Part shown: positions 1-5,526 of the stretch, piece after piece
Layout of the letters: every line of letters begins with the position of its first letter
Position numbering within the stretch: position 1 is the stretch's first letter
DNA from: Actinobacteria bacterium UBA5182
GTDB lineage: Bacteria > Actinomycetota > UBA4738
Assembly: GCA_002413185.1 (NCBI GenBank)
Contig: DHWM01000062.1
Location: 2,470 to 12,971 of the forward strand
Length of the DNA stretch: 10,502 nt
Reading direction: 5' to 3'
The notes under the pieces: model-generated
Told to the model about the DNA's origin: nothing
Database searches by the model: none
What the model saw: the letters and a program-made list of their open reading frames with translations, nothing else
Program-made: the position numbers and the translations under genes

Positions 1-398
1 AGCTCGCCCAGCTCGCGCTCCAGTCCCGCCTTGCCGTACATGGGTCCGGCTGGCTGATTGCGGGAGAGGGCGAAGATGATCCGCCGATCGAACCCGTGGA
101 TGCGCCAGGCGAGGCCGTCGCCAACGGAGCGCAGTTGGCGCGCGATGCGATCGAGCACCACCTGCTCGAGCTGCCAGCTCCCGTGCGGGGCTGCCGGGAC
201 CGGCCTCCCGGGCTTCTCCCGCTTCACGTTCCGCGTTGCCTCGGCTTGCAGCCTTTCGACCTCGATCAAATGGCTGAACAGAAGCCGCTGAAACTCGTAG
301 TAGTGCTCGGGCGTCTCCAACGTCCGCAGGCGGCCGACCAGGTCTTCGATGAGCTCGCAAGCGGCGAGCTGGGCAGGGTGGGTCATGGCCTTCCTCAC
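1..398 (-). CDS. Hypothetical protein, 5' part only (runs off the left edge)
   Basis: A minus-strand frame is open from the window edge to a GTG at 398, giving about 132 residues of an incomplete protein. I do not recognise the family. The GTG start is preferred because GGAAGGAG lies at 410-417, 11 bases upstream. An in-frame ATG at 386 (continuing THPAQLAACELIEDL) is the alternative but has no well-spaced ribosome site. The N-terminal half is predicted helical and acidic (TPEHYYEFQRLLFSHLIEVE). The middle is a proline- and glycine-rich linker, and the end has a more conserved look (LAWRIHGFDRRI, then SRNQPAGPMYGKAGLERE). No signal peptide or membrane segment is visible. Codon use is clearly coding, with GC-rich third positions. 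The 3' end and any domain beyond residue 132 are outside the window. Confidence 0.6.
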   Translation of the reverse strand, partial: MRKAMTHPAQLAACELIEDLVGRLRTLETPEHYYEFQRLLFSHLIEVERLQAEATRNVKREKPGRPVPAAPHGSWQLEQVVLDRIARQLRSVGDGLAWRIHGFDRRIIFALSRNQPAGPMYGKAGLERELGE

Positions 399-494
399 GA
401 TGTCCGGTTCTCCTTCCAGCAAGTTCAAGCTTCGCTTGGCCACGCGACCATTCTGACTACCGCGAGCACGGGCGCAGCGTCACCGTGCAAGGCC

Positions 495-659
495 TCAGGT
501 GAGCGTTCGCTCCATGAACACCCAGTGGGGCTTGTACTCGTCGGGGGACTCGCTCTCGGGGTACGGCCCGATCTCCACGAACCCGCGGGAGCGGTACAGG
601 CCGATCCCCGCAAGCACGTCGATCCCCTCGGTGGGATCGGACACCTGTTCATGAACCAT
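495..659 (-). pseudogene. GNAT-family N-acetyltransferase, C-terminal remnant
   Basis: The last roughly 35 residues of this minus-strand frame read like the end of a GNAT acetyltransferase: GLYRSRGFVEIGPYPESE, then EYKPHWVFMERTLT and a stop. The 'LYxxxGF-xEI-GPY' stretch and the closing 'PHWVFME' strand are typical of the acyl-CoA-binding fold's C-terminal strands. The remainder of the fold, including the R/QxxGxG/A pantetheine-binding loop, is missing. Upstream, the same frame continues into sequence with no GNAT character (the 152-codon frame to 953 is low-complexity Ser/Arg/Pro). An ATG at 659 could start a 54-residue product, but no ribosome site supports it. I call it a decayed gene whose 5' part has been lost. 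The family assignment rests only on the short tail. Confidence 0.5.
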
Positions 660-874
660 CAGGCGACGGATACGAAGACGACCCCGGCTTCTCGACGTCG
701 CTCTAGCTGTATCCGGATGACGCGGCAGGCCCCTCTTGAAGAGTTCCCTCAGCTTGCTCTTTGATTGGGACTGAGCCTTGCGTTCTCGGACCCGGACCGA
801 GAGGATGCGCTTACCGTAGGCGGTTGATGTTCCTGGAGTCGGCGGATCATGCGGCGGGGACCAAGGGAGGGACC

Positions 875-2266
875 GTGACGCGGGAGGAACGAGGCAGCGG
901 GGCGACCATCCCGGTTCCGAGCGGCCGGCGAGCACGCGCCCGGAGGAGGACACGACATCGTGCCCATCCTGCCTCCCTGAGCCGCACCACTCCCCGGTCT
1001 ACCTTCATCGTCAAGCTGGGAGCAGCTGCCGCTCGTTCGCGTGAGGGTGGCAAGCAGGCCCTCGCCACAGTGCTCGGAAAGCTGTCGCTCGGAGGGGTCG
1101 CTGTTTCGGTCGTCTACGTTCTCCTTCGCCAAGCGTACTGGCGTTTCTACGATCCTCTAGGGACCACCCCCGAGCAAGTAGGGTTGAGCAAGGCCACGAT
1201 CCTCGTGCAGTCTGCGTTCGGCGTCCCCCTGGCCAGTCTTGAGTCTCCCCGCATGCTCCTGCATATCGGCGACGATTCGTTCCTGGCCCACGGCGTGGGG
1301 GCCTGGGTCTTTCCCGTGCTGTTCGTCGGACTGTTCCTATTTGGGGTCCTGACGCATCTCAGGCTGCTGGCATGGGCAACTCTTCTCTCTTACCTAGCCC
1401 TCGGCCTCTGGATGCTTGTTGGCTTCCTACCGACCCAAGCGGGTAGAGCTGCCGTGGACGCCCAGTACGGGGCCAAGGTCTTCCCGTTCACCATCGCCGG
1501 CGCCCCCTACCTCAGCACTTCGGCCGTGCCGGTGACCGTGACGTGGAACGGTGGGTCCCCTCCTGGGCCTTTCCTTCAAGCGGATTATCAATGCCTGCTG
1601 TTGCTGGGTGAGGCAGACGGTAGCGTCGTGCTCTGGAACTGGCCTACCCAGGAGAGCGTGCGCATTCCCCAGTCGGCCGTCACGATCAGCCAGAGCCGTG
1701 TCCGTCCGGCGAGCTGCCAGCCCATCGCTATCGATACGACTGGATTCCTCCGCATCCCGGAAGCGTTGGAGCAAGGTGACACCATGGCCTGGTTCTGCTG
1801 GGTCGGCGCCCACCGCTTCATCGACGGATCCGGCGTGGGGTTGTTTCCGTCCGGGGTGGTCCCTGAGGGTCGTCGCTTCCGACTCAAGCTTATCGCGGCG
1901 GGCCGGTACATCCTGTACGAGCAGAACGCCGACGGCAGCGGCACCAAAGCGGAGGAGCTCTCGGTGCCGATGTATGCGGTTCCGACCGCCACCCACCGGG
2001 GACAGTCGGTCAGGGTCACCTGGGCCACGGACATCTCGACGGCGGTCGGGAACGGCCCCCAGGTGCTCGCGGATCGGTATGAGATCGAGATGCGCGTGCC
2101 TGGGTCTTCGAGATGGGCGCTGTGGCAAACCGACGTCGTGACGAACTCAGCTCGATTCCGAGTCCTGCGGGCCGGCACCTACCTGTTTCGAGCTCGGGTG
2201 TGGAACCTAGCTACGCAAATGGGATCGGGGTGGTCTCCCGTCCTGCGCATAGCGGTCTCCGGCTGA
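875..2266 (+). CDS. Membrane protein with cupredoxin-like and fibronectin type III-like extracellular domains
   Basis: The predicted product has 463 residues. After a basic, Arg-rich cytoplasmic N-terminus (about 1-60) come a transmembrane helix at about 66-84 and the sequence WRFYDPLGTTPEQVGL, a motif I associate with actinobacterial membrane proteins. Two more helices follow at about 140-159 and 164-184. The rest is probably outside the cell. A beta-rich stretch at about 195-283 includes LLGEADGSVVLWNW. A cupredoxin-like region lies at about 284-367 (DTMAWFCWVGAHRF, then AAGRYILYEQN), and an FnIII-like domain at about 370-462 (RYEIEMRVPGSSRW, ending GWSPVLRIAV). The usual C-terminal Cys/His copper ligands of a cupredoxin are not visible, so copper binding is doubtful. 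The GTG at 875 is chosen for GGGAGG at 865-870. In-frame ATGs at 761 and 827 lack a clear ribosome site. Function is unknown; sensing or adhesion at the cell surface is only a guess. It appears to be a single-gene unit. Confidence 0.75.
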   Translation: MTREERGSGATIPVPSGRRARARRRTRHRAHPASLSRTTPRSTFIVKLGAAAARSREGGKQALATVLGKLSLGGVAVSVVYVLLRQAYWRFYDPLGTTPEQVGLSKATILVQSAFGVPLASLESPRMLLHIGDDSFLAHGVGAWVFPVLFVGLFLFGVLTHLRLLAWATLLSYLALGLWMLVGFLPTQAGRAAVDAQYGAKVFPFTIAGAPYLSTSAVPVTVTWNGGSPPGPFLQADYQCLLLLGEADGSVVLWNWPTQESVRIPQSAVTISQSRVRPASCQPIAIDTTGFLRIPEALEQGDTMAWFCWVGAHRFIDGSGVGLFPSGVVPEGRRFRLKLIAAGRYILYEQNADGSGTKAEELSVPMYAVPTATHRGQSVRVTWATDISTAVGNGPQVLADRYEIEMRVPGSSRWALWQTDVVTNSARFRVLRAGTYLFRARVWNLATQMGSGWSPVLRIAVSG

Positions 2267-2317
2267 GAGGAGGGTCAGGGGACTGCCCGGTCATGGCGCT
2301 GTTCACCACACCATGAT

Positions 2318-2330
2318 TCGGCCTAGCCGA
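2318..2330. other. Short inverted repeat between the membrane protein and the HNH fragment
   Basis: TCGGC-CTA-GCCGA forms a perfect 5-bp arm dyad, 51 bases after the stop of the membrane protein and about 14 bases before the TAGGGT hexamer of the next ORF. There is no T-run, so a classical intrinsic terminator is unlikely. It could equally be an operator or chance. Confidence 0.2.
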
Positions 2331-2343
2331 GGAACCAACGGAG

Positions 2344-2349
2344 TAGGGT
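2344..2349 (+). promoter_or_regulatory. Candidate -10 element for a leaderless HNH-fragment transcript
   Basis: TAGGGT fits the actinobacterial TAnnnT -10 consensus and is followed by exactly six bases before the GTG at 2356. Transcription would then begin at or next to the start codon. No Shine-Dalgarno sequence precedes this GTG. The same spacing recurs at 9233 and, more weakly, at 7377 and on the minus strand before 5034. Confidence 0.35.
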
Positions 2350-2355
2350 CTGAGT

Positions 2356-2511
2356 GTGGAAGCCCCCCGGAACCCAGCGATCGATGTGATCCGCCAGCTG
2401 CGGTCGGAGGTCGGCTTTCGCTGCCCAGTTATCCTGCCCGCTGGTCCCTGCGGCAGCCCATATCTCACGTGGCACTGGTCTGCTCCCCTTGAACGGATCC
2501 ACCTGATATGA
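2356..2511 (+). pseudogene. HNH endonuclease-like protein, N-terminal fragment cut by an IS3 element
   Basis: A 51-codon frame starts at GTG 2356. It contains DVIRQLRSEVGFRCPV, then CGSPYLTWHW and a stop at 2509-2511. The pattern 'EVGFxCPV...CGSPYLTWH' matches the first part of an HNH-type nuclease domain family in which a Cys pair is followed by 'TWHH-FDPPW' and a later HH motif. Here the match stops right after TWH, and the remaining codons run into the left end of the IS3-type element. The gene was therefore probably interrupted by insertion, and I could not find its 3' half after the mobile block. The HNH family call is from memory of the motif and rests on about 25 residues. Confidence 0.45.
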
Positions 2512-2548
2512 GAGTCACGACCGCCCCGAGGGGGCAGGAGGTGACTCT
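2511..2548 (+). promoter_or_regulatory. Stem-loop covering the ribosome site and start of the IS3 transposase
   Basis: AGAGTCAC (2511-2518) pairs perfectly with GTGACTCT (2541-2548). Inside, GCCCC (2523-2527) pairs with GGGGC (2531-2535) around a GAG loop. The AGGAGG ribosome site (2536-2541) lies between the two stems and partly within the outer one, and the TTG start of orfA (2548-2550) begins at its last base. Transcripts entering from outside would fold and hide the start, while a transcript beginning inside the arm would not. This type of protection is known for transposase genes of several IS families. For this element it is inference from the fold. Confidence 0.5.
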
Positions 2549-2810
2549 TGAAGGGACGACGCCACACACCCGAGCAGATCGTCCGCAAGCTCCACGAGGC
2601 CGACCGGCTGGTCGCAGAGGGCAAGTCGATGGCGGTGGTGTCTCCGAGCAGACCTATTACCGCTGGCGCAAGGCCTACGGGAGCCTGTCGCCCGATGAGG
2701 CCCGGCGTCTGCGTGAGCTTGAGAGCGAGAACCGCCGGCTGAAGAAGCTCGTGGCCGACAAGGAGCTCGAGCTCGACGTGCTGAAGGAGATCGCCCGGGG
2801 AAACTTCTGA
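2548..2810 (+). pseudogene. IS3-family transposase OrfA, frameshifted
   Basis: OrfA proteins bind the element ends and are joined to OrfB by programmed frameshifting. Translation from TTG 2548 (AGGAGG six bases upstream) gives KGRRHTPEQIVRKLHEADRL and then AEGKSMAVV, the classic first part. Near 2634-2642 the reading moves to another frame. That frame continues VSEQTYYRWRKAYGSL and a leucine-zipper helix (RRLRELESENRRLKKLV) and ends ARGNF at the TGA 2808-2810. Compared with the family, where about six residues lie between 'MA' and 'GVSEQ', roughly 16 bases of the HTH recognition region are missing at GGTGGT. The product is therefore non-functional as read. A separate ATG at 2508 reads the second half in frame, but its N-terminus is unrelated to OrfA. 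Confidence 0.75.
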
Positions 2811-2839
2811 GCCCGAAGCGACGACGCCCGGCCACCGCC

Positions 2840-4249
2840 ATGGCCCAGCACCGCTTCGGGCTGTCCGAGCGACGAGCCTGTCGCCTGGTCGGTCAGCCCC
2901 GCTCGACTCAGCGACGGGCGGCACCGGGGGACGGGCCGCTGCGAGCCCGACTCCACGAGATCGCGCGCAAGCACCAACGGTTCGGCTACCGGAGGGCCCA
3001 CGCGGTGCTCCGCCGCGAGGGGTGGGCCTTGAACCGCAAGAAGGTGCTCCGCATCTGGCGCGAGGAGGGGCTGAAGGTGCAGGCCAGGCACCACAAGCGC
3101 CGCCGCCCGCCCCACGGCGAGCTGGTCCGGCGGGCGGAGCGCCCCAACCACGTCTGGGCGATCGACTTCCAGTTCGACGCCACCTCCGATGGGCGCATGC
3201 TGAAGCTCGCGAACATCGTCGACGAGTTCACCCGGGAGGCGATCGGGATCCGGACCGATCGGACCTGCACGTCCGACCACCTGGTGGGGGGGGACCACGC
3301 CCGCAAGGCCCTTCGCCAGGCCCTGCGGTCTCCCGTACCAAGGAAGCCTCGAAAGCAGCCAGTCCTGTATGGCTCCGAGGTCCTGGAGCCCCTGAAGAGG
3401 GTGTGGGCCACCCTCGATGCTCCGTGCGGCAAGCGCCTTCACGCGGTGATGGCCGAGACCGTGGAGGCCCTGGAGCGCCACGGAGAGCTCGCCCTCACCC
3501 CATCGGAGCGCTCCCAGCTCCTTCGGATGTCGGCGGCCACCATGGACCGACGTCTCGCTCCCGAGCGCCGGAGGCTTCGGGTCAAGGGCCGGTCCGGTAC
3601 CAAGCCCGGGAGCCTGCTCAAGAGCAAGATCGCCATCCGGACCTTCGCCGAGTGGGATGACGCCCGGCCGGGGTTCTGCGAGGTCGACCTGGTGGCAATC
3701 GACGGCGGCACGGCCTCCGGGGAGTTCTGCCAGACCCTCGATCTGACCTGCGTGGCAACAGGGTGGACCGAGCCCCGGGCCGTCCCGACCAAGGCCCAGC
3801 GCCATGTGTTCGAGGCCCTCAAAGACATCGAGCGGTCCCTGCCGTTCCCCCTCCTCGGCCTGGACTCCGACAACGGCTCGGAGTTCATCAACGGCAACCT
3901 GTACGACTACTGCTCGGAGCGCAAGATCACGTTCACCCGGTCCCGGCCCTACCGCAAGAACGACAACTGCTTCGTGGAGCAGAAGAACTGGACGGTGGTG
4001 CGCCAGCAGGTCGGGTACGCCCGCTACGACACCCCCGGCGAGCTCAAGGTACTGAACGAGCTGTACTCCCATCTCAGGCTGTACGTGAACTTCTTCCTGC
4101 CCCAGGCCCGCCTCACCGAGAAGATCCGCGAGGGAGCCACGGTCCGCCGGCGTCACGACACACCCGGACCCCCTACCGGAGGACCTTCGAGTCGAAGCAG
4201 GTCCCCCACAGGACCAAGCAGGCCCTTCGCCGCCAGTACCTCGAGCTGA
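2840..4249 (+). pseudogene. Chimeric transposase ORF: IS3 OrfB N-terminus fused to an unrelated DDE transposase
   Basis: One continuous 469-codon frame joins two transposases. Residues 1 to about 150 are IS3 OrfB: HRFGLSERRACRLVGQPRST, then RFGYRRAHAVLRREGW, and the integrase core start HVWAIDFQFD with first catalytic Asp109. After TREAIGIRTDRT the IS3 match ends at a run of eight G (3286-3293). From DHARKALRQAL on (about residue 152) the protein is a different, ISNCY/IS481-like integrase-core transposase. It keeps EVDLVA (Asp283), DSDNGSEFIN (Asp344) and RPYRKND with FVEQKNW (Glu380), a canonical D-61-35-E layout by counting. Its own N-terminal DNA-binding part is lost. The last about 28 codons before the stop at 4249 are out of frame. 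OrfB is open upstream of ATG 2840 to the OrfA stop, as expected for frameshift expression. Activity is unlikely but the second catalytic triad is intact. Confidence 0.8.
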
Positions 4250-4416
4250 ACCCGGCCGAGCTCAAGCGTCAGATCGCCCGGTGTCGGGACCGACTGATCC
4301 AGCTCGGCCGAGACAAGCAGGAACCGACGACACGGAAGGAGGTGACACCCTCACCCGATCATCCCTGGCGGGCATCTTTCGTGAGGCAACGAATGGTCCG
4401 TACGCGGGCACCTTGA
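4163..4416 (+). pseudogene. C-terminal tail of the second transposase, displaced by a one-base deletion
   Basis: The main frame reads VRRRHDTP up to 4165 and then drifts into nonsense. The correct continuation, RTPYRRTFESKQVPHRTKQA followed by LNPAELKRQIARCRDRLI, is found one frame over from 4165 and runs to the TGA at 4414-4416. Between the codons for T (4160-4162) and R (4165-4167) only two bases remain of the proline codon, so a single C was lost from a C-run (or was missed in sequencing). The tail is mainly helical and charged, as in the C-terminus of this transposase type. The last residues (SFVRQRMVRTRAP) overlap the first terminal repeat, so the native stop may be at or near here. Confidence 0.7.
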
Positions 4417-4429
4417 CGTGAGGCAACGA
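4380..4429 (+). repeat. Two direct copies of a 13-base motif at the end of the second IS
   Basis: CGTGAGGCAACGA occurs at 4380-4392 and again at 4417-4429, 37 bases apart. Similarity beyond the core is weaker (ATGGTCC against GGGGACC). Their place directly after the transposase C-terminus suggests they are transposase-binding sites of the right terminus, which in several IS families are multiple. No inverted partner was found at the broken left side. Confidence 0.5.
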
Positions 4430-4746
4430 GGGGACCACTGACCAGGCCCATGCGGATCTCGCGGTCGTGGGGACTGTGGAGCGCCGATGCGGAGGCACGC
4501 CGGCGAGGGTACTGTCGCCCGGCGACAACGCCCTGTCCGCACCGAGTGATCAGATCGGAGGTCTCATTCGCAAGCGACGTCGGGGGCGTCCGGCCAAGCT
4601 CCCTCGGTCCGACAGCTCCCTTCCCAGTGAAGCACGCCCGTGGGATTCTATGAAGACTAGCGACGAAAGCATGGTGTTCTATGAATCTCGAAGAAGCGCT
4701 GGAGCAGTTCGACGCAACGACTCAGTCCGCATGTAACCTACTCGCG
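4430..4746. other. Region without a convincing gene, including a truncated small ORF
   Basis: No frame here has a recognisable domain. A plus-strand frame at 4467-4736 (89 codons, with RKRRRGRPAKLPR) is open but has no ribosome site and no family resemblance that I know. At 4681 a short ORF begins (listed separately). GC content is lower toward the right side than in the flanking genes. I see no tRNA, clear terminator or promoter. The region probably holds debris between the mobile block and the zinc-finger gene. Confidence 0.4.
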
Positions 4747-4758
4747 TTATCCGCGTAG
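4681..4758 (+). pseudogene. Possible N-terminal fragment of a small unknown protein
   Basis: ATG 4681 opens a 25-codon frame reading NLEEALEQFDATTQSA, then CNLLALSA and TAG at 4756-4758. The opening 'NLEEALEQFDAT' looks like the acidic helical start of a small conserved hypothetical protein, while the residues after it look random. This suggests the gene was cut, with its downstream part replaced by the end of the convergent zinc-finger gene (overlap 4747-4758). There is no clear ribosome site. It could also be chance. Confidence 0.25.
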
Positions 4759-5034
4759 CGCCTGCCGCCCCAAGCGGGAGAGAGCCTGAAGCAGGCGCTT
4801 CTGCTGACGTTCAAGTACTTCCACGCGCTTCACCAAGCGAGCGTACTCTAGGCGTTGTCCTGATTTGGCCTTCGTTCGTTCGCGCAATTGCCGCTGCGAC
4901 AATACGCCGTGGCGAGATGTGCGGTGCCGTCCCAAACCTCGGGCGTGTGCCGCTTGGAATCCGCAATCTGGACACCGGAAGCTCGCGTTTGGTTTCCGCG
5001 ACTTGAGGACAGGAGTTTTCGCTTGGCCAGCCAC
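4747..5034 (-). CDS. Small C2H2 zinc-finger protein
   Basis: The predicted product has 95 residues. A basic N-terminal tail (AGQAKTPVLKSRKPNAS) leads to FRCPDCGFQAAHARGLGRH and RTSRHG. Cys21, Cys24, His37 and His42 form a C-x2-C-x12-H-x4-H finger, a classical C2H2 pattern. After SQRQLRERTKAKSGQR a heptad-like helix (LVKRVEVLERQQKRLLQAL, about 67-86) could form a coiled coil, so a dimeric DNA-binding protein is plausible. The GTG at 5034 is preferred: TACGCT lies six bases upstream of it, a leaderless layout. A TTG at 5073 would add 13 residues but has no ribosome site. Single-finger C2H2 proteins of this size occur in actinobacterial genomes, and their role is mostly unknown. GC content is lower than in the neighbours, which may indicate transfer. 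Confidence 0.6.
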   Translation of the reverse strand: MAGQAKTPVLKSRKPNASFRCPDCGFQAAHARGLGRHRTSRHGVLSQRQLRERTKAKSGQRLEYARLVKRVEVLERQQKRLLQALSRLGRQALRG

Positions 5035-5526
5035 CCAAGTAGCGTATACGAGGCCGGGGTTTAGGTCACGCAATGCTGACGCGCTCGCGACCGGGGCTTT
5101 CGGGGCCTATCAACGCCTCGTTTCGAGCGGATCGGCTCCTTCAGACCACGAAGCTCGACTGTCTCCCGAGCCCCTCAAGCGACGTGACCTTCACTGAGTC
5201 GGCGAACACCGCGTACTCGGAACCCGACGTGCTGCACAGCCGCCGTGTGAGCGATGTCGAACGCCGCGCAGCGCCGGCCAGGGTAGAGACTGGTCGGCAC
5301 CCGGTCATCGTGGTCGTACGTCACGAACCACCGGCCGTCGTGGCATCAGCGACCGTGCCGGCCGCACCGCCGAGCGCCTCGGTCCACGATCGATGCCTTT
5401 CTCACAGATTGAGGGAGGCACTGGCATTCTCCCATCGCGGTCAACAGCCATTGAAGGGCAAGCGAGTCGAAGCGGCATTAACCTCAGGGCAACGAAAGGG
5501 TCCGCAAGCACCACCGAACGGAGACG
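5035..5526. other. Long gap before the flavoprotein gene; one possible decayed ORF
   Basis: No frame gives a protein I recognise. The best minus-strand candidate is a 49-codon frame from GTG 5324 to TGA 5175-5177, beginning TYDHDDRVPTSLYPG and then RRCAAFDIAHTAAVQHVG. Together with the codons before it (DGRWFV) it vaguely resembles a DUF2188-like small domain, but it lacks a ribosome site and could be a remnant. The plus-strand frame 5073-5654 overlaps the flavoprotein start and looks non-coding. A promoter for the flavoprotein gene is expected here, but no clear -35/-10 pair stands out. Confidence 0.35.

Larger units (their letters stand above)
2491..3293 (+). mobile_element. IS3-family insertion sequence remnant (left end, orfA, 5' half of orfB)
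   Basis: The block holds an OrfA (HTH plus leucine zipper) and the start of an OrfB with the HTH_21 and integrase-core regions, in the order and spacing of IS3-family elements. The left end is not sharply definable. TGAACGGATCC at about 2490 resembles an element terminus, and the adjacent HNH-like frame ends within 25 bases of it. The right half (second Asp and Glu of the DDE triad, right inverted repeat) is gone. It is replaced at a run of eight G (3286-3293) by a different transposase. No target-site duplication can be shown because the right end is lost. The element cannot move by itself. Confidence 0.75.
3294..4437 (+). mobile_element. Remnant of a second, unrelated insertion sequence (DDE transposase 3' part and right end)
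   Basis: From about 3294 the sequence codes for the catalytic and C-terminal parts of an integrase-core transposase of a type often annotated ISNCY or simply 'integrase catalytic domain protein'. Typical stretches are GKRLHAVMAETVEALERHGE, LLKSKIAIRTFAEWDDARPG and RLYVNFFLPQ. The 5' end of the gene and the left terminus are missing. The right end probably lies just after the two 13-base repeats at 4380-4429. I see no opposite-strand copy of the repeat in the window, so the element is one-ended. The exact right boundary is inferred. Confidence 0.6.

Noticed and set aside
96..764. Plus-strand 222-codon open frame
   Set aside because: It is the complement of the minus-strand gene at 1-398 and of the GNAT remnant, with composition typical of a shadow and no domain.
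2675..4156. Minus-strand 493-codon open frame across the transposases
   Set aside because: Long antisense frames are common opposite GC-rich genes. The plus strand carries clear transposase motifs, and the minus translation is rich in Leu/Gly/Pro without any domain.
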